The notes under the pieces were generated by a model. That model did no database searches, was not told the DNA's origin, and saw nothing but the letters and a program-made list of their open reading frames with translations. From positions 3,100,001 to 3,164,000 of the forward strand of contig NZ_CP048602.1 in assembly GCF_012427705.1 (NCBI RefSeq): DNA of 64,000 nt, given 5' to 3'. Position numbers and translations under genes: made by a program. Every line of letters begins with the position of its first letter. The stretch's first letter is position 1. Of this stretch, positions 30,429 to 40,276 are shown in pieces. This DNA is from Vreelandella piezotolerans. GTDB taxonomy: Bacteria; Pseudomonadota; Gammaproteobacteria; Pseudomonadales; Halomonadaceae.

Positions 30429-30459
30429 GGTCGCCTTCCCGCTTGACGGGTAGGCGACC
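30429..30459 (+). terminator. Terminator-like hairpin after hslU
   Basis: GGTCGCC (30429-30435) pairs with GGCGACC (30453-30459), with an inner CCCG/CGGG pairing, 23 bases past the hslU stop. A short TTTG follows. Confidence 0.6.
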
Positions 30460-30491
30460 TTTGCGATTGATCGTTACGAGGTGCTGCATCC

Positions 30492-30875
30492 ATGAACGCC
30501 CCCACACCCACTCGGGTTCACTATCATAAGCAGGCACGGGAGCTGGAGCTTGGCTACGCCAGTGGCGAGACGTACCGGCTCCCCGTCGAACTGTTACGGG
30601 TCTACTCCCCTTCTGCCGAAGTGCGGGGTCACGGCGGCGACACGGCCGTTCTGCAGGTAGGCAAAAAAGACGTTGGGTTACAAAATATCACCCAAGCCGG
30701 TAATTACGCCCTCAAGCTGCACTTCGACGACGGCCACGATAGCGGCTTGTATAGTTGGAACTACCTCTTCGACCTGGCCACCCACCAAGACGCTTATTGG
30801 CAAAATTATCTCGAACGCTTGGAAGCGGCAGGCGCTTCCCGTGAGCCTGCAGGCATTCAATTCAAACAGCTGTGA
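30492..30875 (+). CDS. DUF971 domain protein (gamma-butyrobetaine hydroxylase-like N-terminal domain)
   Basis: A 127-residue cytoplasmic protein consisting almost entirely of a DUF971 domain, which also occurs as the N-terminal part of gamma-butyrobetaine hydroxylases. Visible signatures are LELGYASGETYRLPVELLRV, DVGLQNITQAGNYALKLHFD and the end GLYSWNYLFDLATHQDAYW. The family's stand-alone members have no settled function; links with iron-sulfur proteins have been proposed. It is routinely found just after hslVU in Pseudomonas, which supports the call but not a shared role. GAGG lies nine bases before the ATG. Confidence 0.9.
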   Translation: MNAPTPTRVHYHKQARELELGYASGETYRLPVELLRVYSPSAEVRGHGGDTAVLQVGKKDVGLQNITQAGNYALKLHFDDGHDSGLYSWNYLFDLATHQDAYWQNYLERLEAAGASREPAGIQFKQL

Positions 30876-30996
30876 CGCGGTGCCCCAGGTGCAGCGCAGA
30901 CAAATCGGGGTCGAGAAGGCTACAATGTTGCCAACCATGACTTGCGATGACCTAACGGTCGACAACTAACGCCTCGAACTCGGGAGCCAGAGCCCC

Positions 30997-31752
30997 ATGA
31001 GCCCCACGGAAAAGCGCACTACCCATTTTGGCTACCAAGAGGTGCCGGTCGACGAAAAAGCCTCCCGCGTGGCTGACGTCTTTCACTCGGTGGCCGCTCG
31101 TTACGACGTGATGAACGACCTGATGTCCATGGGCATCCACCGCGTGTGGAAGCGGCTGACCATCGAGCGTGCAGGCGTCCGCCCAGGGCATCAGGTGCTC
31201 GACATTGCGGGCGGCACCGGCGATCTTACCCTCAAGTTTTCCCGTCTCGTCGGCCCACGTGGCAAAGTGGTGCTGGCCGACATCAACGCCTCCATGCTCA
31301 ACGTCGGTCGCGATAAACTGATGGATAACGGTGTGGGGGGTAACGTCGAGTACGTGCAGGCCAATGCCGAGTGCCTGCCCTTCCCCGACAACACGTTCGA
31401 CTGCATCACCATCGCCTTTGGCCTGCGTAACGTCACCGATAAAGATGCGGCGCTGCGCTCCATGGCGCGGGTACTCAAGCCAGGCGGGCGCTTGCTAGTG
31501 CTGGAATTCTCCAAACCCAATAACCCGCTGCTCTCCAAAGCCTACGACGAATACTCCTTCCGCTTGCTCCCCAAAATGGGCGAACTGGTCGCGGGAGATG
31601 GCGAGAGCTACCGCTATTTGGCCGAGTCGATTCGCATGCACCCGGATCAAGAGACGCTCAAGGGCATGATGGAGAGCGCTGGCCTGGAGCGGGTGGAGTA
31701 CACCAACCTGACCGGTGGTATCGTTGCCCTCCACCGTGGCATCAAACTATGA
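30997..31752 (+). CDS. ubiE: Ubiquinone/menaquinone C-methyltransferase UbiE
   Basis: A SAM-dependent methyltransferase that adds the C-methyl group in ubiquinone (and menaquinone) synthesis. The 251 residues equal E. coli UbiE. Motif I is [38 protein letters not shown] and [18 protein letters not shown] are the two UbiE signatures; [10 protein letters not shown] and [20 protein letters not shown] are also typical. First gene of ubiE-ubiJ-ubiB, the common ubiquinone cluster. The next gene starts 22 bases after its stop. Ubiquinone is the expected product in an aerobic gammaproteobacterium. Confidence 0.97.
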   Translation: MSPTEKRTTHFGYQEVPVDEKASRVADVFHSVAARYDVMNDLMSMGIHRVWKRLTIERAGVRPGHQVLDIAGGTGDLTLKFSRLVGPRGKVVLADINASMLNVGRDKLMDNGVGGNVEYVQANAECLPFPDNTFDCITIAFGLRNVTDKDAALRSMARVLKPGGRLLVLEFSKPNNPLLSKAYDEYSFRLLPKMGELVAGDGESYRYLAESIRMHPDQETLKGMMESAGLERVEYTNLTGGIVALHRGIKL

Positions 31753-31774
31753 CCCCTTGGAACATGAGGTCAGT

Positions 31775-32452
31775 ATGCTAGTCACCCCGACCCTGCTGTT
31801 GGCCGGATGTGAACGCACGATCAATGCCCTGCTTTCCCGAGACCCTGCGGCGCCTAACCGTTTGGCGACGCTAGCGGGCAGCCGCTTGCTGATTCGACTG
31901 GAGAAGCCCCACCTCGCGCTATTGATCTGCTATCACGTGTCAGGCATCGACCTACAGCACGGCGATGAGGTGGAGGAAACCGATGTCGATGCCGTAGTGG
32001 AACTGACCCCCGAAACGCTCTCCGAATGGCTGAGCGGCGCGTCCATCGAACGGCTGATGTTCGATGGCAAGCTCGCCGTGCGCGGCCGTCTCCATCTGCT
32101 GGAGGCAACGCGCGATCTGCTGTTCGATCTGGATATCGACTGGGAGGGCGAGCTGGCCCACTGGTTGGGCGATATACCCGCCCACTCGCTGGCAGAAGGG
32201 ATTCGCCGCGCCGCACGCTGGGGACTGCGTGCCAAAGACGAGCTGCTGCAGGATGTCTCGGAGTATGTCTTTGAGGAGGCTCGCCTACTGCCCGGCCGCC
32301 AACAGCGCGACGTGCTGCGCGACCATCTGACCGAACTAGAGATCGCCACCGACCGACTGGAAGCACGGCTAGCACGCTTGCATAAGCGGCTGACCCAACC
32401 AGCAGCGCCCTCAACGCCTAAGCCTTCAACGCCTAAGGAGCAGCGCGGATGA
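31775..32452 (+). CDS. ubiJ: Ubiquinone biosynthesis accessory factor UbiJ (SCP2 domain)
   Basis: A lipid-binding accessory factor of the soluble Ubi complex; with UbiK it is thought to hold the hydrophobic quinone precursors. The N-terminal SCP2-like domain (about 1-125) includes [34 protein letters not shown] and [20 protein letters not shown]. The C-terminal part is helical and probably coiled coil, ending in a Pro/Thr/Lys-rich tail. Sequence identity in this family is low; position between ubiE and ubiB supports the call. The ATG at 31775 has GAGGT just before it, giving 225 residues. It overlaps ubiB by four bases. Confidence 0.9.
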   Translation: MLVTPTLLLAGCERTINALLSRDPAAPNRLATLAGSRLLIRLEKPHLALLICYHVSGIDLQHGDEVEETDVDAVVELTPETLSEWLSGASIERLMFDGKLAVRGRLHLLEATRDLLFDLDIDWEGELAHWLGDIPAHSLAEGIRRAARWGLRAKDELLQDVSEYVFEEARLLPGRQQRDVLRDHLTELEIATDRLEARLARLHKRLTQPAAPSTPKPSTPKEQRG

Positions 32453-34071
32453 GCCTGCGGCTGTTTAAAATCGTCTGGGTCGTCACGCGGCACCGATTGG
32501 ATACCTTGATTCCCGCCGAGCGCTTGCCGCTATGGATACGCCTACTGCTCAAACTGTCCCCGCTGCAGTTGGTACCCGTTGGGCAGCGAAGCCGTGGCGA
32601 GCGTTTGCGTTTGGCACTGGAGGCGCTGGGACCGATTTTCATCAAGTTCGGTCAGATGCTCTCTACCCGCCGGGACTTGCTGCCGGAAGACATCGCCGAC
32701 GAGCTAAAGCGTTTGCAGGACCAAGTGCCGCCCTTCCCTGGCGAGCTGGCCGCTGCAAGGGTGGAGAAAGAGCTCGACATGACGCTTCCGGAGGCCTTTG
32801 CCGCCTTCGAACGCGTTCCACTGGCCTCGGCCTCGATTGCCCAAGTCCACGCCGCCACGTTGCACAGCGGCGAGGATGTGGTGGTCAAAATCATTCGCCC
32901 CGGCATCGACCGCATCATGCGCCAAGACATGGGCTTGATGTACCAAGTGGCCAAGCTGCTGGCCAAAGTGCCCGACGCCCGACGCTTACGGCCGGTCGAA
33001 GTGATCCGCGATTACGAGGCCACGCTGTTCGACGAGCTGGATCTCTATAAAGAAGCCGCCAACACCTCCCAGCTCAAGCGTAATTTCAAAGACTCACCGC
33101 TGCTATTCGTACCGACGATCTATTGGCCCTACACCCGTCGCCACGTCATGGTGCAGGAGCGTATTCGCGGCGTCCCGGTCGCCGACCTGGAGACGCTCAT
33201 CGCACGGGGTACGAACCTGAAAAAGCTCGCCGAGCGCGGGGTGGAAATCTTCTTCACCCAGGTATTTCGCGATAACTTTTTCCATGCCGACATGCACCCC
33301 GGCAACATCTTCGTGAACTGCGACGACCCAGAGGATCCGCAATATATCGCCATCGACTGCGGTATCGTCGGCAGCCTCACCCGGGAAGATCAGGACTACT
33401 TGGCGCGTAACCTGCTCGCATTTTTTCATCAGGATTACTATGAAGTCGCCGCGCTGCACATCGAGTCGGGGTGGGTCGGTGAAAACACCCGCGCCAACGA
33501 GTTTGCCGCCGCCATTCGTACGGTATGCGAGCCCATTTTGGAAAAGCCGCTCAAGGACATCTCGTTTGGACAGGTGCTGCTCGGACTGTTCCAGACCGCC
33601 CGACGCTTCAATATGGAAGTGCAGCCGCAGCTGGTGCTGCTACAAAAAACGTTGCTCAATATCGAAGGTCTGGGCCGCCAGCTCTACCCGGAGCTGGATC
33701 TCTGGAGCACCGCCAAGCCCTATCTAGAAAAGTGGATGAAAGAGCGGGCAGGCATTGGTGGCCTGTGGCAATCGCTCAAGCGCCAAGCGCCAGAGCTGTC
33801 GCATCAACTGCCCGAGCTGCCGGTGCTGGCCCATCAAGCGCTGAGCCGTATGGAGCACGAACACCGCCAGCGCCATCAGCAGGTCACGGCGATTAGTCAG
33901 ATGCGCCGCCAAATGAGCCAGCAAAGCAAACGTCAGCACCGTTTACGCATTGGCTTGGCCTTGGTCGCCATTGCCCTGGCCTGGCAGCCGCTCAGCAGTT
34001 GGGCCGCTACCCAGGACTGGCCGATCCTAGCCGCCGCCGGAGCGGGCTTACTCCTCCTGTTATGGCATTGA
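32449..34071 (+). CDS. ubiB: Ubiquinone biosynthesis ATPase/kinase-like protein UbiB
   Basis: An atypical (ABC1/ADCK/COQ8-family) kinase-like ATPase needed for ubiquinone synthesis, anchored in the inner membrane. The KxGQ motif is [17 protein letters not shown], followed by [34 protein letters not shown] (catalytic loop) and [11 protein letters not shown] (metal-binding DFG-like motif). Two C-terminal membrane helices are visible ([36 protein letters not shown]). Length 540 (E. coli 546). Starts inside the ubiJ stop (ATGA). Confidence 0.97.
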   Translation: MSLRLFKIVWVVTRHRLDTLIPAERLPLWIRLLLKLSPLQLVPVGQRSRGERLRLALEALGPIFIKFGQMLSTRRDLLPEDIADELKRLQDQVPPFPGELAAARVEKELDMTLPEAFAAFERVPLASASIAQVHAATLHSGEDVVVKIIRPGIDRIMRQDMGLMYQVAKLLAKVPDARRLRPVEVIRDYEATLFDELDLYKEAANTSQLKRNFKDSPLLFVPTIYWPYTRRHVMVQERIRGVPVADLETLIARGTNLKKLAERGVEIFFTQVFRDNFFHADMHPGNIFVNCDDPEDPQYIAIDCGIVGSLTREDQDYLARNLLAFFHQDYYEVAALHIESGWVGENTRANEFAAAIRTVCEPILEKPLKDISFGQVLLGLFQTARRFNMEVQPQLVLLQKTLLNIEGLGRQLYPELDLWSTAKPYLEKWMKERAGIGGLWQSLKRQAPELSHQLPELPVLAHQALSRMEHEHRQRHQQVTAISQMRRQMSQQSKRQHRLRIGLALVAIALAWQPLSSWAATQDWPILAAAGAGLLLLLWH

Positions 34072-34123
34072 TACGCTGACATCACTTGACGAAACGACGC
34101 CGCCGATCGATAAAGAGAACACC

Positions 34124-34477
34124 ATGACCGACGCTAACCACGCTCCCGTACTCGACGCCCTTGCTGAGGTTTTAAAGCAGCGTCGCCACGCCAATCCAGA
34201 AGATTCTTATGTTGCCTCCTTGCATCATAAGGGTTTGAACAAGATACTCGAAAAAGTCGGTGAAGAAGCGACCGAAACGCTGCTGGCCGCCAAGGACGCC
34301 GAGCACGGCAGCGACGAGGCCCGTGAAGCGTTGATCGCCGAAACGGCCGACCTGTGGTTTCATAGCCTTGTCATGCTGTCGCATCTGGATCTCGACCACC
34401 AGCGAGTACTCGATGAGCTCGCTCGACGGTTCGGGGTCTCAGGTCACGACGAGAAAGCATCCCGATCACAACGTTAA
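34124..34477 (+). CDS. hisE: Phosphoribosyl-ATP pyrophosphatase
   Basis: Hydrolyses phosphoribosyl-ATP to phosphoribosyl-AMP, step two of histidine synthesis. The 117-residue all-alpha MazG-like fold shows [39 protein letters not shown] and [20 protein letters not shown], whose Glu/Asp residues bind Mg2+. In Enterobacteria hisE is fused to hisI, here it stands alone. Pseudomonas has hisI between ubiB and hisE; here only 52 bases separate them and hisI is missing from the spot. Followed by tatABC, as in Pseudomonas. Confidence 0.95.
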   Translation: MTDANHAPVLDALAEVLKQRRHANPEDSYVASLHHKGLNKILEKVGEEATETLLAAKDAEHGSDEAREALIAETADLWFHSLVMLSHLDLDHQRVLDELARRFGVSGHDEKASRSQR

Positions 34478-34501
34478 CCCTGCTCCCATGAGGAAATGCA
34501 T

Positions 34502-34774
34502 ATGTTAGGTGGTATCAGTATTTGGCAGTTGCTGATTGTTCTGGGCATCATCATCCTGATTTTCGGCACCAAAAAACTACGTAACGTGGGCACCGACCTA
34601 GGCGGTGCCGTCAAAGGCTTCAAGAAAGCCATGCACGAAGAGGAGAAAGAGGGCGACAAGAAGGATGCCGATCAGCCTCAAGCCAAGGTGAGCCACGAAG
34701 ACACCGGCAACACCTACGACGTGCAGGCCGAAGAGAAACGCGCCGCTGCCGACCGCGACGAAGAGCGCAAATAA
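34502..34774 (+). CDS. tatA: Twin-arginine translocase subunit TatA
   Basis: Forms the size-variable pore of the Tat system, which exports folded proteins with twin-arginine signals. The 90-residue protein starts with the membrane helix [20 protein letters not shown], then the hinge and amphipathic helix [20 protein letters not shown] (typical TatA), then a charged tail. I prefer the ATG at 34502, seven bases after TGAGGA; the ATG at 34496 is too close to that site. It leads tatB by three bases. Confidence 0.96.
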   Translation: MLGGISIWQLLIVLGIIILIFGTKKLRNVGTDLGGAVKGFKKAMHEEEKEGDKKDADQPQAKVSHEDTGNTYDVQAEEKRAAADRDEERK

Positions 34775-34777
34775 GCC

Positions 34778-35197
34778 ATGCTGGATATCGGTTTCCTTGA
34801 ACTCATGCTCATTGGCATCGTGGCGCTGCTGGTGCTCGGCCCTGAGCGGCTGCCCAAAGCAGCACGCACGACGGGGCTATGGATCGGCAAGATCAAGCGT
34901 ACGGTATCCGGCATGCAGCGTGAGATCAGCGCCCAGTTGGAGGCAGAAGAGCTGCGCCAAAAGCTGAACGAGCAGCAGAAAAAGCTCGATGATAGCTTGA
35001 AGAAAGCCAAGCAGGACGTGGAGAGCATTGCCGAGTCTCCCGAGCCTAGCGGTCAAACGACCAAGCGCCAACAGGCAACCGAGCAGCGCGTGGCTAACGC
35101 TAGCGCCAGGCTGGACGACGCGCTCAAAACGGTGCGCGAAGAAGATACCCCTACCACTAAAACAGCCGATCATCATAAGGATAGCAACCCCCAATGA
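34778..35197 (+). CDS. tatB: Twin-arginine translocase subunit TatB
   Basis: With TatC forms the receptor for Tat signal peptides. The protein starts MLDIGFLELMLIGIVALLVL, with the conserved Glu8 and a membrane helix, followed by GPERLPKAARTTGLWIGKIK, the signature amphipathic part of TatB. A long charged and Gln-rich helix runs to about residue 90, then a variable tail. At 139 residues it is shorter than E. coli TatB (171). Overlaps tatC by four bases. Confidence 0.95.
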   Translation: MLDIGFLELMLIGIVALLVLGPERLPKAARTTGLWIGKIKRTVSGMQREISAQLEAEELRQKLNEQQKKLDDSLKKAKQDVESIAESPEPSGQTTKRQQATEQRVANASARLDDALKTVREEDTPTTKTADHHKDSNPQ

Positions 35198-35967
35198 GCA
35201 TGTCTGGCGATTCTCAGGAGCCGCACAACGACCAAAGCCAAGCGCCTCTCATTGAGCATCTGATCGAGCTGCGTTCGCGTTTGATGAAAGCCGTCGTGGT
35301 AATCCTGGTGGTGTTTCTCGGGCTGTACGCGTTTGCCAATGACATCTACAGCTTCGTGGCGGATCCGTTGATGTCGCTGCTGCCGGAAGGCTCGCAGATG
35401 ATCGCCACCGAGGTGGCGTCGCCGTTCTTGGCGCCGTTCAAGCTGACCCTGGTGGTGGCCGTCTTCATCGCCATTCCGTTCGTCTTGCATCAAGCCTGGG
35501 CGTTCGTGGCGCCGGGGCTGTACGACAACGAGAAAATGCTGGCCATTCCCATTTTGGTCTCCAGCGTGGCGCTGTTTTATGCCGGTGCAGCCTTTGCCTA
35601 CTACGTGGTGTTTCCGCTGCTGTTCGAGTTCTTCACGCAAACCGGCCCGGAAAACGTCGCGGTGATGACCGACATCAACCAGTATCTCAATTTCGTCTTG
35701 AAACTGTTCTTTGCCTTTGGGGTCGCCTTCGAAATTCCCATTGCCACGTTTCTACTGATTTTGTCCGGCGCTACCACCGTCGAGAGCCTCTCCAAAAAGC
35801 GCCCCTATATCGTGCTGGGTTGCTTCGTGATCGGCATGCTGCTGACGCCGCCGGATGTCATCTCACAAAGCCTGCTGGCCATTCCCATGTATCTGCTTTA
35901 CGAAGTCGGCCTGCTGTTTGGCCGCTTGGTACGCAAACGACGCGCAGAGGCCGACACCGACGAGTAG
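35194..35967 (+). CDS. tatC: Twin-arginine translocase subunit TatC
   Basis: The six-helix core of the Tat translocon, which recognises the RR signal peptide. The N-terminal signature is APLIEHLIELRSRLMKAVVV, containing the conserved HLxELRxR; FVAPGLYDNEKM and YAGAAFAYYVVFPLLFEFF follow. Glu near position 170 lies in FGVAFEIPIATFLLILSG, a segment important in E. coli. VLGCFVIGMLLTPPDVISQ is another conserved block. Length 257 (E. coli 258). Last gene of the ubiE-to-tatC run, followed by a strong terminator. Confidence 0.97.
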   Translation: MSMSGDSQEPHNDQSQAPLIEHLIELRSRLMKAVVVILVVFLGLYAFANDIYSFVADPLMSLLPEGSQMIATEVASPFLAPFKLTLVVAVFIAIPFVLHQAWAFVAPGLYDNEKMLAIPILVSSVALFYAGAAFAYYVVFPLLFEFFTQTGPENVAVMTDINQYLNFVLKLFFAFGVAFEIPIATFLLILSGATTVESLSKKRPYIVLGCFVIGMLLTPPDVISQSLLAIPMYLLYEVGLLFGRLVRKRRAEADTDE

Positions 35968-35994
35968 GCGTCATCGCCCTTGCGACGTTCCACT

Positions 35995-36032
35995 AAAAAG
36001 CCTCTGCCATCCCACGATGACAGAGGCTTTTT
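35995..36032 (+). terminator. Intrinsic terminator after tatC
   Basis: AAAAAGCCTCTG (35995-36006) and CAGAGGCTTTTT (36021-36032) form a 12-bp stem, with an inner CATC/GATG pairing in the loop. T-runs on both strands suggest it also serves the convergent elbB gene 38 bases further on. Confidence 0.9.
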
Positions 36033-36069
36033 CCCTACGAGTGGCCCCGCGCATGCGCTAGTGTGCCCC

Positions 36070-36729
36070 TCACCCCATCATTTCATCGATACGATCCACC
36101 AGCTTGAAAATCCCCGTCGCGGCTTCGCTAATACGCGTGGCGAGCATGTAGGCCGGGGTAGTGACCACCCGGTGCTCGTGATCCACGACGATATCTTCCA
36201 CGCCGCAGCTACGGTGCAGACCACCCATAGCGCTGATCGCCCCTGACACGCCCGGATCATGGCCAACGGTCACGGCAATCCCATCGCCCAACAGGCGCGG
36301 CACCATTACCGGAGCAATACACATCAAGCCGATGGGCTTGGCGTCTTCTTTGAAGCCGGCAAGCGCTTCTTTCACGCTCTCCAAGACCTGCATGCTGTCG
36401 CCCTGCGTGGCAAAGTCAGAGAGATTTTTGGCGACCCCAAAACCACCCGGCACGATGACCGCATCGAAATCGTCGGCCTCCAGCTCGTTAATCGGGCTGA
36501 TATCACCACGCGCCAAACGGGCCGATTCCTGCAGCACGTTGCGGCTCTCCCCCTCCACTGGCGACTGGTCCAAATGGTTGATCACATGATGTTGCGCTAC
36601 GTCCGGGGCAAAACAGCGATAGCCGATACCCAATTGATCCAAACGCAACAGCGTCAGCGTCGTCTCATAGATTTCCGAGCCATCGAAGACGCCACACCCC
36701 GCCAATACGACCGCTACCTGCTTTGTCAT
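36070..36729 (-). CDS. elbB: Isoprenoid biosynthesis glyoxalase ElbB
   Basis: A DJ-1/PfpI superfamily protein; E. coli ElbB has glyoxalase activity in vitro and was linked to isoprenoid synthesis. The N-terminus VAVVLAGCGVFDGSEIYET is characteristic, as is CFAPDVAQHHVINHLDQSPV. The nucleophile cysteine of the superfamily lies in PIGLMCIAPVMVPRLLG. VEDIVVDHEHRVVTTPAYM and the final helix complete the 219 residues (E. coli 217). AAGGAG stands six bases before the ATG. Divergent from hemB, alone in its unit. Confidence 0.94.
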   Translation of the reverse strand: MTKQVAVVLAGCGVFDGSEIYETTLTLLRLDQLGIGYRCFAPDVAQHHVINHLDQSPVEGESRNVLQESARLARGDISPINELEADDFDAVIVPGGFGVAKNLSDFATQGDSMQVLESVKEALAGFKEDAKPIGLMCIAPVMVPRLLGDGIAVTVGHDPGVSGAISAMGGLHRSCGVEDIVVDHEHRVVTTPAYMLATRISEAATGIFKLVDRIDEMMG

Positions 36730-36778
36730 GTTTATCTCCTTGCGTGAGCCATTCGTGCGGCTGAAGGGCTCACTTTAG

Positions 36779-37894
<1,116 letters not shown>

Positions 37895-37912
37895 GCGACG
37901 TTTATGCCCTTT

Positions 37913-37947
37913 AGATGACAACCGAGTGACACTCGTTTGTCATCTTT
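37913..37947 (+). terminator. Terminator after hemB
   Basis: AGATGACAA (37913-37921) pairs with TTGTCATCT (37937-37945), and CGAGT (37923-37927) pairs with ACTCG (37931-37935), with one C/T mismatch and a GAC loop. TTT follows and the stem begins 18 bases past the hemB stop. Confidence 0.75.
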
Positions 37948-38016
37948 CCCCCGCATACTGCTTTAATGAACGTTATAACGCTATGATGGGCCAGTACCAC
38001 GACTGCGGGGGCAACC

Positions 38017-40224
38017 ATGGACGACAACGCAACAGATTCCACGTCGACACTATCGTCGACGTTACCGCCCAGTGAGACATCGAGCAGCGACGTCGATATC
38101 GTGCCGCTGCGCATCAACCGCACCCCCACGGGTGTACAGGCCAAAGAGTCGCATGTCGAAGCCGATTTGGACGACCCGCAGCTCTACTTCAATCGCGAGC
38201 TGTCACACCTACAGTTCAATATCCGTGTCTTGGAGCAGGCGTTGGACGACGCCCACCCGCTACTCAACCGGCTGATGTTCCTGCTCATCTTCTCCTCCAA
38301 CATGGATGAGTTCTTCGAAATTCGCGTCGCCGGGCTCAAGCACCAGATGGCCCTGGGCGACGACACCACCGCCGCCGATGGCCGCTTACCAAAAGCCGTA
38401 TTGGCCGAGATCTCCGAGGTCGCTCACCAGCAGATTGCCCGTCAGTACGAGATTCTCAACGACACGCTGCTGCCCGCGCTGGAGGCTCAGGGGCTGCGTT
38501 TTCGCCGTCGCGATCAGTGGAATGACAAACAAAAGGCCTGGGTACGTGACTTTTTCGATAACGAAATCATGCCGGTCATCAGCCCCATTGGCCTCGACCC
38601 CTCCCACCCCTTTCCGAGGCTGGTCAACAAGAGCCTCAATTTCATCGTCGAACTGGAAGGCAAAGATGCCTTTGGCCGCTCAGGGGGCATGGCGATTCTA
38701 CCCGCCCCACGCTCATTACCGCGACTGATGGCACTGCCCAAAGAGCTGTGCGCCGAAGGCTTCTCCGAGTACGTCTTCTTGTCATCGATGATTCATGCAC
38801 ACGCCGAGGAGCTCTTTCCCGGTATGCGCGTGCGGGGCTGCTATCAGTTCCGCCTGACCCGTAACGCGGACATGACGGTCGACCCCGAAGAAGTGTCCGA
38901 TCTAGCCTCAGCCCTGCGCGGTGAGCTGTTGGCCAGGCGCTACGGCAGCGGTGTGCGTTTGGAAGTCGCCGACAACTGCCCTGACGATTTGATCGACTTC
39001 CTCCTGCGCCAATTCGACCTAGAAAGCGGCGATCTTTATCGCGTCCAGGGACCCGTAAACTTGACCCGAATGATGGCCGTGCTGGGCGATGTCGACCGTC
39101 CCGAACTGCTCTACCGCCCGTTCACCCCCAGCGTACCCAAGGTGCTGAAAGGCGGCAGCTTGTTCAGCGCCATCGCTAAAAACGATATCTTGCTGCACCA
39201 TCCCTTCCAATCCTTCTCGCCTATCGAAGACCTGCTGCGTGAAGCAGCCCGTGACCCCGACGTATTGGCCATCAAACAAACGCTTTACCGCACCGGCTCC
39301 GAATCGCCCATCGTCAGTGCCCTGGTGGATGCCGCCAGCCAGGGCAAAGAAGTCACTGTGGTGATCGAGCTGCGGGCGCGCTTCGACGAGGCGGATAACC
39401 TGCAGCTAGCGTCACGCCTGCAGGAAGCGGGTGCGATCGTGATTTACGGCATCATGGCGTACAAAACCCACGCCAAGATGCTGCATATCGTGCGCCGCGA
39501 AAAAGGCGAGCTGCGCCACTACGCGCACCTGGGCACCGGCAATTACCACTCCAAGACGGCCAAGCTCTACACCGATTACAGCCTGCTGACCGCCAACCAG
39601 ACACTGTGTGCCGACGTGCATAAAGTCTTTCAGCAGCTTTCCGGTATGGGCCGGGCGCGTAAGATCGATACGCTGTTACACGCACCCTTTACGCTACACG
39701 AACGCCTCGTCGAGATGATCGACCGCGAGGCTCAGGTGGCGCGTAAGGGTAAACGTGGCCATATCATCATCAAATGCAACTCGTTGACTGAGCCCAAGTT
39801 GATCAAGGCGCTGTACCGCGCATCGCAAGCGGGCGTGGAGTGCGATTTGATCATTCGTGGCATGTGCTGCTTGAAACCGGGTATTCCGGGCGTGTCGGAC
39901 AACATACGCGTCCGCTCAATCATTGGTCGTTTTCTCGAACATACCCGAGTATTTCACTTCCACAACGACGGCAAACCGGAAATCTGGTGCTCCAGCGCGG
40001 ATTTCATGTCGCGCAACATGTTCCACCGGGTCGAAACCTGCTTTCCGCTGCTGGATAAGAAACTGGCCACCCGGGTACGCAAAGACCTGGAAACGTACCT
40101 CGTGGATAACTGCCAGAGCTGGCTGTTACAGAGTGACGGCAGCTACCAGCTACAGGACCCTGGTAGCGGCGACGCGATTAGCGCTCAGGAAACGTTGCTA
40201 TACGCCTACGCGTCGAAGAGCTGA
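38017..40224 (+). CDS. ppk: Polyphosphate kinase 1
   Basis: Membrane-associated enzyme that polymerises the gamma-phosphate of ATP into polyphosphate. After a variable lead of about 55 residues the N domain starts with YFNRELSHLQFNIRVLEQAL, then NMDEFFEIRVAGLKHQM. The head domain and the two phospholipase D-like halves follow (DPDVLAIKQTLYRTGSESPI; YKTHAKMLHIVRRE with the catalytic histidine; HLGTGNYHSKTAKLYTDYSL). RSIIGRFLEHTRVFHFHNDG is also diagnostic. Length 735 (E. coli 688, with the extra at the N-terminus). No ppx follows; the next gene is convergent metE. Position after hemB matches Pseudomonas. Confidence 0.97.
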   Translation: MDDNATDSTSTLSSTLPPSETSSSDVDIVPLRINRTPTGVQAKESHVEADLDDPQLYFNRELSHLQFNIRVLEQALDDAHPLLNRLMFLLIFSSNMDEFFEIRVAGLKHQMALGDDTTAADGRLPKAVLAEISEVAHQQIARQYEILNDTLLPALEAQGLRFRRRDQWNDKQKAWVRDFFDNEIMPVISPIGLDPSHPFPRLVNKSLNFIVELEGKDAFGRSGGMAILPAPRSLPRLMALPKELCAEGFSEYVFLSSMIHAHAEELFPGMRVRGCYQFRLTRNADMTVDPEEVSDLASALRGELLARRYGSGVRLEVADNCPDDLIDFLLRQFDLESGDLYRVQGPVNLTRMMAVLGDVDRPELLYRPFTPSVPKVLKGGSLFSAIAKNDILLHHPFQSFSPIEDLLREAARDPDVLAIKQTLYRTGSESPIVSALVDAASQGKEVTVVIELRARFDEADNLQLASRLQEAGAIVIYGIMAYKTHAKMLHIVRREKGELRHYAHLGTGNYHSKTAKLYTDYSLLTANQTLCADVHKVFQQLSGMGRARKIDTLLHAPFTLHERLVEMIDREAQVARKGKRGHIIIKCNSLTEPKLIKALYRASQAGVECDLIIRGMCCLKPGIPGVSDNIRVRSIIGRFLEHTRVFHFHNDGKPEIWCSSADFMSRNMFHRVETCFPLLDKKLATRVRKDLETYLVDNCQSWLLQSDGSYQLQDPGSGDAISAQETLLYAYASKS

Positions 40225-40230
40225 CGACAA

Positions 40231-40257
40231 CGCCCCGCTGTGGTACGCAGCGGGGCG
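40231..40257. terminator. Convergent terminator between ppk and metE
   Basis: CGCCCCGCTG (40231-40240) and CAGCGGGGCG (40248-40257) form a perfect 10-bp stem with a 7-base loop, six bases past the ppk stop and 19 bases before the convergent metE stop. No T-run is present. Confidence 0.65.
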
Positions 40258-40276
40258 AAGGTGAGAGGTGTTGGAT

